Below are positions 36,650 through 45,580 of a stretch of 64,000 nt of DNA, piece by piece. The DNA comes from an uncultured Clostridium sp. (GTDB lineage: Bacteria > Bacillota > Clostridia > Clostridiales > Clostridiaceae), in the NCBI GenBank assembly GCA_902785295.1, contig CACZYK010000021.1:1-64000 (forward strand), written 5' to 3'. Position 1 is the stretch's first letter, and each line of letters begins with the position of its first letter. The notes under the pieces were generated by a model that ran no database searches, was not told where the DNA came from, and saw only the letters and a program-made list of their open reading frames with translations. The position numbers were made by a program, and so were the translations under genes.

Positions 36650-38245
36650 TTGATAACTGTATCAAATGTTAGTTTAAGATTTGGTGGACGTAAATTATTC
36701 GAAGACGTAAATATTAAATTCACTCCAGGAAATTGTTATGGAGTTATAGGAGCAAATGGAGCTGGAAAGAGTACATTTTTAAAAATTCTTTCTGGAGAAG
36801 TTGAACCAAACACTGGAGAGGTTATATTAGCTCCAAATACAAGAATGTCTGTTTTAAAACAAGACCATTATCAATATGATGATTATCAAGTTTTAGACAC
36901 AGTAATTATGGGTAATGAAAGATTATACCAAATAATGAAAGAAAAAGATGCTTTATATGCAAAGCCAGACTTTAATGATGAAGATGGAATAAAAGCTTCA
37001 GAACTTGAAGCAGAATTTGCTGAACTTAATGGATGGGAAGCAGAAGCAGAAGCTTCATCACTATTACAAGGGTTAGGAATAGGAACAGAAGAACATTATA
37101 AAAATGTTTCTGAATTAACTGGTTCTCAAAAGGTAAAAGTTCTTTTAGCACAAGCCTTATTTGGAAATCCAGGAGTTTTGGTTTTAGACGAACCTACAAA
37201 CCACTTAGATTTAGATGCTGTTACATGGCTTGAAGACTTCTTATTAAATTTTGAAGGTACTGTTATAGTTGTATCCCATGATAGACACTTCTTAAATACA
37301 GTATGTACACAAATGGCTGATGTAGATTTTGGTAAAATTAAGCTTTATGTTGGTAACTATGATTTCTGGTATGAATCAAGCCAATTAGCTCTTCAAATGG
37401 CTAAGGACCAAAATAAAAAGAAAGAAGAAAAAATTAAAGAACTTCAAGACTTTATTGCAAGATTTAGTGCTAATGCTTCTAAATCTAAGCAAGCAACATC
37501 AAGAAAGAAATTACTTGATAAAATAACTTTAGAAGATATTCAACCATCAAGCAGAAGATATCCATTTGTAGGATTTAAGCCAGAAAGAGAAGTTGGAAAT
37601 GATATACTAACAGTTAAAGATTTAAGTAAAACAATAGATGGAGTTAAGGTTTTAGATAATGTAAGCTTCTTAGTTAATAAAGGAGATAAAATTGCTCTTA
37701 TAGGTAATGAAATAGCTGTTACAACATTATTTAAAATATTAAACAATGAATTAGAAGCTGATTCAGGAGAATTTAAGTGGGGAATAACAATAAAAACTGC
37801 ATACTTCCCAAAGGATAACTCAGAATATTTTAATGACTGTCATCTTTCACTAGTAGATTGGTTAAGACAATACTCTGATGAAAAGGCTGAAAGCTATATA
37901 AGAGGATTCCTTGGCAGAATGTTATTCTCAGGAGAAGAGGCATTAAAAGAAGCTAGTGTATTATCAGGAGGAGAAAAAGTTAGATGTATGCTAGCTAAGA
38001 TGATGCTTTCAAATGCAAATGTTCTTATGCTAGACCAACCTACAAACCATCTTGACCTAGAGTCAATAACAGCTGTAAATAATGGACTAAAGGACTATAA
38101 TAGCAACATATTATTTGCATCACATGACCATGAGTTCATTCAAACTATAGCAAATAGAATAATAGATATTAAAGATGATGGAACTATAGTTGATAGAACA
38201 ATGACATTTGATGAGTACTTAGAATTTGCTAAAAATAATAAATAG
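36650..38245 (+). CDS. ABC-F family ATPase (YkpA/YbiT-like)
   Basis: A soluble protein of about 531 residues with two ABC domains and no membrane span, the ABC-F type that acts on ribosomes. Domain 1 has an intact Walker A (GANGAGKST) and Walker B (VLVLDEPTNHLD). A linker follows. Domain 2 has a degenerate Walker A (LIGNEIAVTTLF: no Lys in the K-S/T position) and LDQPTNHLD, with Gln instead of the catalytic Glu; its signature LSGGEKVRC is intact. The second site probably binds but does not hydrolyse ATP. Start: TTG at 36650, nine bases after GTGAGG, gives the usual (M)ITVSNVSLRFG N-terminus; the GTG at 36635 lies within the ribosome binding site. Confidence 0.9.
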   Translation: MITVSNVSLRFGGRKLFEDVNIKFTPGNCYGVIGANGAGKSTFLKILSGEVEPNTGEVILAPNTRMSVLKQDHYQYDDYQVLDTVIMGNERLYQIMKEKDALYAKPDFNDEDGIKASELEAEFAELNGWEAEAEASSLLQGLGIGTEEHYKNVSELTGSQKVKVLLAQALFGNPGVLVLDEPTNHLDLDAVTWLEDFLLNFEGTVIVVSHDRHFLNTVCTQMADVDFGKIKLYVGNYDFWYESSQLALQMAKDQNKKKEEKIKELQDFIARFSANASKSKQATSRKKLLDKITLEDIQPSSRRYPFVGFKPEREVGNDILTVKDLSKTIDGVKVLDNVSFLVNKGDKIALIGNEIAVTTLFKILNNELEADSGEFKWGITIKTAYFPKDNSEYFNDCHLSLVDWLRQYSDEKAESYIRGFLGRMLFSGEEALKEASVLSGGEKVRCMLAKMMLSNANVLMLDQPTNHLDLESITAVNNGLKDYNSNILFASHDHEFIQTIANRIIDIKDDGTIVDRTMTFDEYLEFAKNNK

Positions 38246-38253
38246 AATCATTT

Positions 38254-38297
38254 AAAAGTGAATTACTTTGTATATATTATATAGTAATTCACTTTTT
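38254..38297 (+). terminator. Terminator of the ABC-F gene
   Basis: AAAAGTGAATTACT (38254-38267) / AGTAATTCACTTTT (38283-38296) followed by further T. Confidence 0.85.
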
Positions 38298-38427
38298 ATT
38301 TATAAGAATATTCGAAAAATTAAAATTAATATATTTATTTAAAATGAACATATGGTATAATATGATTAAGAAATAGCAATAATTTTAACATAAGATAAAA
38401 TTATCTTAATAAAGATAGGAGAGAGTA

Positions 38428-39365
38428 ATGAAAAAAACATATAATAAAAACAAAGAAATGCATCATATACATGATAAGAGCTATAAAGACCTTTATTCAA
38501 AGAAGGAAATAGCATTAGACTTATTTAAAAATATGATTAAGGATGATTGGGCAAAAGAAATAACAGTAGAAAACTTAAGCTTAGTAAATAAATCTTTTGT
38601 AACTTCAGATTATGAAGAAACAGAATGTGATATAGTTTATCAGGCAAAAGTAAAAGACACAGAGGTATTTTTCTATATATTATTAGAGTTTCAGTCAACT
38701 GTAGATTATAGAATGCCATTAAGATTGTTATTTTATATGTGTGAGATATTAAGAGATTATTCTAAAAATGCAAATCATAAAAAGTATGATAAAAACTTAA
38801 AAATACCTGCAATAATACCAATAGTATTATATAATGGTCAAGAAGTATGGAAGGTACCAAGAGAGTTTAGAAAAATAATACATAATGAGAAGATGTTTAA
38901 AAATAGCTTATTAAACTTTGAGTATGACTTAATAGATATTAACAATGGTTTTACAGAAGAAGAGTTAATAAAAAGTAAAAATGTTTCAGCAGCAATATTT
39001 CTTTTAGACCAAAAGATAGATGCAATGCAGTTTTTGCAAAGAATAAAAGCAATAGCATTATTTTTTGATGCTCTAAGTGAAGTAGAAATAAAGGCTATAA
39101 AGCATTGGATAAGAAACACAATAGATAATCAATTAGCAGAATCTGCAATAAAGATTTTAGAATCGAAAAGAGAGGATGTGGAAGTTATGGTTGAGAAAAA
39201 GCCGAAAAAGAAGGTCTACAAAAGGGACTTGAGCAAGGAGATTTAAATAGAAAAATAAAATCAGCTAAAAATCTTCTGCCTATATTAGATGATGAAACAA
39301 TAGCATCAACCATGGAATTAGATATAGAGATTGTAAAAAAACTTAGAAAAGAAAGTAATTTATAA
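38428..39365 (+). pseudogene. Rpn family recombination-promoting nuclease, frameshifted
   Basis: Rpn/YhgA-like PD-(D/E)XK nuclease. The N-terminal HDKSYKDLYSKKEIAL and the catalytic ECDIVYQAK ... FFYILLEFQS (about 60-90) are intact. The first frame ends at 39246 after 272 residues with a Lys-rich unconserved tail. From 39201 the -1 frame continues with KEGLQKGLEQGD, a Lys/Gly-rich repeat typical of Rpn, and AKNLLPILDDETIAS to a stop at 39363-39365. Loss of one A from a run at 39196-39200 explains this; a -1 programmed shift on GAAAAAG is an alternative. The full product would be about 312 residues. Rpn proteins are often called putative transposases, but they are not IS transposases. The nuclease core is still encoded. 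Confidence 0.8.
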
Positions 39366-39371
39366 TATAAA

Positions 39372-39415
39372 AAAGAATCTAAGGTTAAGAAATACTTACT
39401 TTAGATTCTTTTTTG
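39372..39415 (+). terminator. Terminator of the Rpn gene
   Basis: AAAGAATCTAAG (39372-39383) / CTTTAGATTCTTT (39400-39412), with T-run; its position right after the -1-frame stop at 39365 supports that stop as the true gene end. Confidence 0.8.
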
Positions 39416-39433
39416 TAAAATGGGTGATAAAAG

Positions 39434-39913
39434 ATGAAAAGGTTAGGAATAGGAAAATGGCTAAAAAGTATAGTTATTATAACAGGAATTATGGGACTAA
39501 TATTTTTGTTTATAATTGTTCCTTGGCTTGGAAAAGATATAGTTACAAATAATCCAAAGCTATCTTATATGTATTTGCCATGTTATATATTTATTTTTAT
39601 TACAGCAATACCATTTTATATTGCTCTATTTTGTGGTTGGAATATATTTGACGAAATTTCTAAAGATAATGCATTTTGTATAAAAAATGCAAAAAGCTTA
39701 AGTTTAATAAGTAAGCTTGCAGTTAGTGAATGTATACTTTATATAATAGCTAGTATAGCATTAGTTATTTTAAATCTACTTCATTTAGAAATTTTTATTC
39801 TAATTGTATTTATAATTTTCATTGGTCTTGCAATAGCAATTCTTTCTGGAGCATTATCTTATCTTGTTGAGAAGGCAAGCAATATAAAAGAAGAAAATGA
39901 TTTGACAATATGA
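39434..39913 (+). CDS. DUF2975 family membrane protein
   Basis: 159 residues with four hydrophobic segments (about 12-34, 50-72, 92-117 and 121-145). The segment DEISKDNAFCIKNAKSL between spans 2 and 3 is typical of DUF2975. In Firmicutes these genes are regularly paired with a small XRE regulator of the YozG type, as here (the next gene begins 11 bases on). Function unknown. GGGTGAT precedes the ATG. Confidence 0.8.
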   Translation: MKRLGIGKWLKSIVIITGIMGLIFLFIIVPWLGKDIVTNNPKLSYMYLPCYIFIFITAIPFYIALFCGWNIFDEISKDNAFCIKNAKSLSLISKLAVSECILYIIASIALVILNLLHLEIFILIVFIIFIGLAIAILSGALSYLVEKASNIKEENDLTI

Positions 39914-39923
39914 GGTGGTAAGT

Positions 39924-40130
39924 ATGGCTATTATAGTTAATTTAGATGTTATGCTAGCAAAGAGAAAGATGAGTGTTACAGAATTATCTGAAAGAGTTGG
40001 AATTACAATAGCTAATATATCAATATTAAAAAATGGAAAAGCAAAAGCTATACGATTTTCAACCTTAGAATCAATATGTAAGGTTTTAGAATGCCAACCA
40101 GGAGATATTTTAGAATATAGAGAGGATTAA
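39924..40130 (+). CDS. Small XRE-type helix-turn-helix regulator (YozG-like)
   Basis: 68 residues, nearly all a Cro/C1-type helix-turn-helix: LAKRKMSVTELSERVGITIANISILKNGKAKAIRF, with helices 2-3 around TELSERVG and IANISILKNG (each about residues 17-36). The C-terminal CKVLECQPGDILEY is the usual YozG ending. GAGGTGG places the start at ATG 39924; an in-frame GTG at 39915 is inside that site. Operon with the DUF2975 gene, and it probably regulates it. Confidence 0.85.
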   Translation: MAIIVNLDVMLAKRKMSVTELSERVGITIANISILKNGKAKAIRFSTLESICKVLECQPGDILEYRED

Positions 40131-40184
40131 GAGATAAAGTTATAAAAATTGTGTGGGGATTTTAGGAAAGATATGAAATTGTTA

Positions 40185-40234
40185 AAAAATAGACTTGCTT
40201 AAATTTGAATGCGATATAGCAAGTCTATTTTTTT
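40185..40234 (+). terminator. Terminator after the DUF2975/XRE pair
   Basis: AAAAAATAGACTTGCT (from 40185) pairs with AGCAAGTCTATTTTTT (40218-40233). The T/A-rich arms could also end the convergent hemolysin III gene. Confidence 0.85.
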
Positions 40235-40243
40235 ATAAGGAAA

Positions 40244-40891
40244 TTATAATACATAAACAAATACTGAAATAAAGTGGCATAGTGTGCCAAGCATTATGAA
40301 TATATGGAATATTTCATGTGAACCAAATACTCCAATTTTAATTGCATCTTTTTTTAATGCATATATAATACCACCAATACTATAAAGAACTCCTCCAAGT
40401 ACTAATAATATAAGACTAGGCTTAGCTAAAACTTGTGAAAGTGGATAAATTGCAAAAGCAGCAAACCAACCTACTGCAATATATATTACACTACTAAGCC
40501 ATCTTGGACATGTAACCCATAAAAGCTTAAATATTATTCCTATAACTGATGAAATTGCTACAGCTGCAAATAATGCATATCCAACTGAGTTATGAAGAGC
40601 AATTAAACAAAAAGGAGCATATGAGCCTAAAATAAGTATAAATATCATTGAATGGTCTAATTTTTTTAATTTCATAATGACCTTATCAGATGAAATTACT
40701 GAGTGGTAAGTTGCTGAAGCACTATAAAGAAGAATCATTCCAAGTCCAAAAAGACAAATTGCTAGATATTCAATAGGACTTCCATTTGTAATAGAAACTT
40801 TTATTATCATTGCAATAAATCCTATTAAAGAAAGTACAGCTCCAATTAAGTGTGTTAAACCATTTACTGGTTCTCTTAAATATTTATTCAT
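40244..40891 (-). CDS. Hemolysin III / PAQR family membrane protein
   Basis: 215 residues with seven hydrophobic segments, beginning MNKYLREPVNGLTHLIGA. Conserved metal-binding residues of the family are visible: the N-terminal EPVNGLTHLIG, SATYHSV (about 60-66), LDHSMIFILILGSYAPF and the C-terminal GSHEIFHIF with the zinc-binding His pair. Despite the name, haemolysis is doubtful for most members; the PAQR fold suggests a membrane lipid-linked hydrolase. The start was set 18 bases inside the longest frame because GGAGGT lies 7 bases before this ATG. Confidence 0.88.
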   Translation of the reverse strand: MNKYLREPVNGLTHLIGAVLSLIGFIAMIIKVSITNGSPIEYLAICLFGLGMILLYSASATYHSVISSDKVIMKLKKLDHSMIFILILGSYAPFCLIALHNSVGYALFAAVAISSVIGIIFKLLWVTCPRWLSSVIYIAVGWFAAFAIYPLSQVLAKPSLILLVLGGVLYSIGGIIYALKKDAIKIGVFGSHEIFHIFIMLGTLCHFISVFVYVL

Positions 40892-41108
40892 AAAAGATAC
40901 CTCCATCAATATGTCATGTAGTTTTGAAAACTATGTATTACTATAATGATATTATGAAGTATAAATATGATAAAGTCAAAAGTCAAAATAAACCATTTAA
41001 ATTGTATATTCATTATTTTAGGCTCATTTGCTTGAAATATCAATAAAATGCTATTAAAATTATATTAATAAGTTAATATATAGTTTTTAAAACTACATGG
41101 AGGAGAAA

Positions 41109-41684
41109 ATGAATAAAGAAGAAGTTAAAGATATAATAAAAAAAGAAGCAAATGAAGAAAAGATTCACCTTGAAGATATGCCAGAAATAGATTTATATAT
41201 GGACCAAGTAATACAACTTTTTGAAAATAAACTTGCTTCAAATAAGAGAAATAAAGATGACAAGGTTCTTACAAAAACTATGATTAATAATTATGCAAAA
41301 GCAAAATTATTGATGACAATTAAAAATAAAAAGTATTCAAAAGAACATTTAATATTAATGAGCTTTATTTATGAATTTAAAGGGGCTTTATCTATAAGTG
41401 ATATAAAGCTTCTTTTAGATGAAATAGTTAAAGGCTATGAAAATAATGAAGAATATAATTTAAGAGAATTATATTCAAATTACTTAAATAACATTAATGA
41501 AGAGAATAAAGAAATTGAAAATTATTTAAATGAAAAAGTAGAAAAATTATTTAATAATTCTAATGAAGATAGCTTTAAAGATAAATTTTTACTTGTATCA
41601 ACAATGATAAATATGAGTAATGTTTATAGGAAGATAGGAGAAAGTTTGATTGATAAGTACTTTAAAGAAGGAGAGAATAAGTAA
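41109..41684 (+). CDS. DUF1836 family protein
   Basis: About 191 residues. The central MPEIDLYMDQVIQLFENKL and KVLTKTMINNYAKAKLL segments match DUF1836, a helical family with a winged-helix-like DNA-binding look. Function unknown. GGAGGAG precedes ATG 41109. Its TAA overlaps the ATG of the next gene (TAATG), so the two are translationally coupled and probably act together. Confidence 0.7.
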   Translation: MNKEEVKDIIKKEANEEKIHLEDMPEIDLYMDQVIQLFENKLASNKRNKDDKVLTKTMINNYAKAKLLMTIKNKKYSKEHLILMSFIYEFKGALSISDIKLLLDEIVKGYENNEEYNLRELYSNYLNNINEENKEIENYLNEKVEKLFNNSNEDSFKDKFLLVSTMINMSNVYRKIGESLIDKYFKEGENK

Positions 41685-43349
41685 TGAAAAATCAAAATGA
41701 TTTAAAAAGAGAGCTTGCAAGAATAGATGGCAAAGGGTATAAAGCATATAAGGATTTAGAAGGTCAATATGATTTTGGAAATTACATATTGTCAATAGAC
41801 CATGTACAAGGAGACCCATTTGCATCACCATCTAGAGTCAGAGTTATAGTAAATCAAAAAATAGCAGACATACCAATAGAGCTTTTTAATAAAAATTATA
41901 AAAGAATAGCAGTACAGGACTTTTTAACAAGATTATTTTATAAAAATATAAATGTATTTAGTGGAAAAATATTTGGTTCAGGAAAAAGTGGTCTTATATT
42001 AATAAGTAAATGTCCACAAGAAATATTAGATAGAACTTCAATTATAGTAAATAAAGAATGTGTTGAAGCAAGAATGGAAATTGGCTTTCCAGCAAGAGGA
42101 AGGAGTGTTCTTTCAAAAGAATTAGAAAAAATATTATATGAGTTCCTTCCTAGGATAATAGAAAACTCTTTAATTTATAAGAATATAAATAAAAATATGT
42201 TAATATCTCAAGTAAAATTAATGGAAGACCAAGAATATATAAGAGAAGAATTAGAAAAACAAGGGTTAGTTGCTTTTATAGCTAATGATTCTATTCTTCC
42301 AAGGGAAAGTGGAGTTTCAACAAAACCTTTAAGGGATGGAATAAAATTTATATCTCCTAAAACATTAGAAGTTGAAATGAATTTACCTAATAGAGGAAAA
42401 ATAAGAGGATTAGGAATAAGGAAAGGAATAACAGTAATAGTTGGTGGTGGGTACCATGGAAAATCAACATTGTTAAAGGCAATAGAATTAGGGGTATATA
42501 ATCATATTTTAGGAGATGGAAGAGAATTTGTTATAACAGATAATACTGCATTAAAAGTAAGAGCAGAAGATGGAAGAGTAATTCATAGTGATGATATATC
42601 CTTATTTATAGATAATCTTCCTAATGGAAAGGACACAAAAAGGTTCTCTAGTGAAAATGCTAGTGGAAGTACATCACAAGCAGCTAATATTGTTGAGGGG
42701 ATAGAATGTGGAGCAAAAACTTTATTAATAGATGAAGACACCTCTGCAACTAATTTTATGATAAGAGATGATATAATGCAAAAACTTGTATCTAAGGATA
42801 AAGAGCCAATAACACCATTTATTGAGATTGTAAGAGATTTATATACTCAAAAAAATATATCCACAATAATAGTAGTTGGAAGTTCAGGAGATTATTTTGA
42901 TATTGCAGATACAGTAATACAAATGGATTGTTATGAGCCTAAAGATGTAACAAAGGAAGCAAAAGAACTTAGTACAGGAAATATAATTAAGAGAATAGAA
43001 AATAGAAATAAAAGGAAGTATAGAAAAGAATCCTAAAGGAGTTAAAATAAAAGCATTAGGAATTTATGGTTTAAGTATTAATAAAGAAAATATTGATTTA
43101 AGAGCTGTTGAACAAATTGTAGATTCAGAACAAGTAAAAGCCATAGGAGATATTATAAAGCTTATAGATGATAATTTTTTAAATGAGAAAACAAATTTAC
43201 AAGGAATAATAACTCAAGTTGTTGAATACATTAATAAAAATGGATTAATTAATATAAATAATACAAAGGGTGGAAGTGGAAATTTGGCTATGCCAAGACC
43301 ACAAGAAATAGCTTGTGCAATAAATAGATACAGAAAATTAAAAATTTAA
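41684..43349 (+). pseudogene. ABC-class ATPase (PF09818-type), frameshifted near the C-terminus
   Basis: Predicted ATPase of the ABC class. The first frame gives 450 residues with IDHVQGDPFASPSR near the N-terminus, a P-loop GGGYHGKSTLL (about 256-266) and the LLIDEDTSATNFM Walker B region (about 347-359), then stops at 43036. From 43017 the +1 frame carries on for 110 codons (IEKNPKGVKIKALG ... MPRPQEIACAINRYRKL), which is the normal C-terminal end of the family. One extra base in the AAAAGGAAG stretch (43010-43018) accounts for the break. Intact length would be about 554. ATPase motifs remain, so partial function is possible. Coupled to DUF1836. Confidence 0.8.
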
Positions 43350-43367
43350 AAATTAAAAAAAAATTGT

Positions 43368-43514
43368 ATGTAAACGAATTTTGTCAAAAATTTTAGTTGC
43401 AAATTATTAGAAAAACCGGTACAATTAAATCACATTGAGAAAGTATTAAATATGTCCTAAATTTTTTTATTTTTTATGATATGGGTCACAGTATTAAAAC
43501 TGTGGTCTTTTTTT
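43368..43514 (+). ncRNA. Candidate small RNA transcription unit
   Basis: TTGCAA (43397-43402), a 17-base spacer and TACAAT (43420-43425) form a good promoter. About 80 bases on, GGTCACAGT (43484-43492) / ACTGTGGTC (43499-43507) with seven T is a terminator. No ORF with a ribosome binding site lies between, so an RNA of about 83 nt starting near 43432 is predicted. A CcpA cre-like sequence, ATGTAAACGAATTTT (43368-43382), with one mismatch, lies just upstream of the -35. Confidence 0.4.
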
Positions 43515-43631
43515 ATAAAAAATTTTATTTTTATTAATGTATAGTAAATAATTTTTTATATAAAAAATTTTTTGAATAAATGAATGTAGTGTTGGATAAA
43601 ATAAATTCAAATATAGTTAGAGGTTATTATC

Positions 43632-44647
43632 ATGAAAAAAAAGAATTTAATTTTATCATTAGTTATAGCAAATTTAATAGTAATTTTTATATTTTTTATA
43701 AATAAATTTCAATTTGTACACAAACTTATTAGTACCATAATTGGAATTATAATTACTCCAATTATATTTGGAGTTTTTTTATGTTATATTCTAAAACCTC
43801 TTAACAAATTAGTAATAAAAATAGGAATAAAAAAAACTAAAGCACCATCAATAACAATAATAATTTTTTTAATAATATCAACAGTTATCTTAATATTTTT
43901 TGGAAAACATATAATAATTGAAATTTATAAAGTTAAAAATATAGTTTATACATTTATAAATAATGAAAGTTTTTATATCTCTCTTGAAAAATATTTTGAA
44001 AGAGAAAAAATAGATTTAGTTATAAATTCTATAATAAATATGTTCCTAGCTTATGTAACTCCATTAATTTCTAATATAAAAAGCTTAATAAATACAGGGA
44101 TGATGTTATTTTCAAATATTTTATTAATACTTTTAATAGCTTTTTTTCTATTAAAAGATGGAGAAAAATTTAATAATAAAGTTTTATCATATGTTCCTAA
44201 TAGGTATAAAGAATTTTTTAAGGAAATAATTTATGATGGAGATGAAGTTCTTTCATCATATATCATAGGGCAGGCTATTGTGGCATTTTCATTGGCTTTA
44301 ATGGTGTTTATTGGATATCTAATTATAGGAATGCCTAGTAGCCTATTGCTTGCTTCAATAACTTTTGTCTTAGCCTTTATTCCTTTTGTAGGGTTCTTTA
44401 TATCTATGATAATACCATATATAATAGCTTTAACTCTTGGAATAAAAATGATTATAAAGCTATCAATTTTAGTTGTTATAGCTCAAACATTAAAAGGAAG
44501 AATAGTAGTACCATTTATTATGGGAAAAAGAATGAACATACACCCATTAACAGATATATAGTACCAATATATGCTCTTATAAAGATGATTTATCAAGATT
44601 TTATAAAGTATAAGCCTCTTTTTTCTTTCAATAAAAAGGTAGAATAA
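43632..44647 (+). pseudogene. AI-2E family transporter (PerM/YdiK-like), internally deleted
   Basis: Multi-span membrane protein of the AI-2E/UPF0118 exporter family. The first 309 codons encode paired N-terminal spans, the long amphipathic middle, FLLKDGEKF, and the conserved AFIPFVGFFIS and RIVVPFIMGKRMNIHPLTDI segments, then stop at 44559-44561. From 44561 another frame gives VPIYALIKMIYQDFIKY and a stop at 44645. Family members have about 20-25 residues of a glycine-rich span (between HPLT and AVPIYA) that are missing here; a short deletion joined the two parts out of frame. It probably is non-functional. Confidence 0.8.
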
Positions 44648-44755
44648 GAATAATGTTTCAATAAGAATATTGATAAGGAAAAAAAGGTATAGTAAGATAA
44701 TGAGTGAACATAAAAAATATGTTGCACTAAAAAAGAGGTTTAAGGGGATGTAGAA

Positions 44756-45565
44756 ATGGGCTTTCGTGAAAATTTAAAGAGTGCAAAAAGAATAGTAGTA
44801 AAGGTAGGGACATCAACACTAACCTATGAAAATGGGAATATTAATCTAACAAGGATTGAAAAGTTAACAAGAGTATTATCTGATATGCTTAATTCAGGAA
44901 AAGAAATTGTTCTTGTATCTTCTGGTGCAATAGGTGTTGGTGCTAGTAAGTTAAAGCTTAAGGAAAAGCCTCAAAGTATAAGAGAAAAACAAGCAGTAGC
45001 ATCTGTAGGACAATGTGAACTAATGCATATTTATAGTAAATTTTTTGGAGAATATAGTCATATTGTAGGGCAGGTTCTTTTAACTAGAGATGTTGTTGAA
45101 GATGACCACATAAGAGAAAATGTATGTAACACATTTGAAACATTATTAGAGCATAAAATAGTTCCAATAGTTAATGAAAATGATACAGTAGCTATTGATG
45201 AAATCGAGAATATTGTAAAGTTTGGAGATAATGATAATCTATCAGCAATAGTATCATCATTAGTTAATGCAGATTTACTTATAATATTATCAGATATAGA
45301 TGGATTTTATGATGATGACCCTAGAAATAATGAGAATGCAAAAATGTTAAAAATTGTAGAGGAAATTACACCAGAGTTAGAAGAATGTGCTGGCGGAGCT
45401 GGAACAAATTTTGGTACAGGTGGAATGATAACTAAACTTACAGCAGGAAAAACTGCTAATAATTCTGGAGTAGATATGGTTTTAGCAAATGGAGAAAATC
45501 CAAGCATACTTTTAGATATAATTGCAGGAAAAGATATAGGAACTTTATTTGTAGGAAAAAAATAA
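44756..45565 (+). CDS. proB: Glutamate 5-kinase
   Basis: First step of proline synthesis, phosphorylating glutamate. 269 residues: an amino-acid kinase fold with VVKVGTSTLT (about 15-24), VSSGAIGVGASKL (about 55-67), the VNENDTVAIDE and FGDNDNLSAIVSSLV motifs, and GTGGMITKLTAGKTAN near the C-terminus. It lacks the C-terminal PUA domain of the longer E. coli enzyme, as is common in clostridia. AAGGGGATG lies before the ATG. proA follows 15 bases downstream. Confidence 0.97.
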   Translation: MGFRENLKSAKRIVVKVGTSTLTYENGNINLTRIEKLTRVLSDMLNSGKEIVLVSSGAIGVGASKLKLKEKPQSIREKQAVASVGQCELMHIYSKFFGEYSHIVGQVLLTRDVVEDDHIRENVCNTFETLLEHKIVPIVNENDTVAIDEIENIVKFGDNDNLSAIVSSLVNADLLIILSDIDGFYDDDPRNNENAKMLKIVEEITPELEECAGGAGTNFGTGGMITKLTAGKTANNSGVDMVLANGENPSILLDIIAGKDIGTLFVGKK

Positions 45566-45580
45566 AAGGAGAAAAAATTA

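Noticed and set aside
39190..39215. Programmed -1 frameshift in the Rpn gene
   Set aside because: GAAAAAG is a poorer slippery site than AAAAAAG, and I saw no obvious stimulatory hairpin. A lost A in the run is simpler. Kept as an alternative only.
38428..39365. Insertion sequence transposase
   Set aside because: Rpn proteins are sometimes named putative transposases, but there are no terminal inverted repeats or target duplication here, and the fold is a PD-(D/E)XK nuclease.
43010..43040. A separate gene starting after the ABC-class ATPase
   Set aside because: The following frame has no start with a ribosome binding site and continues the ATPase family's own C-terminus.
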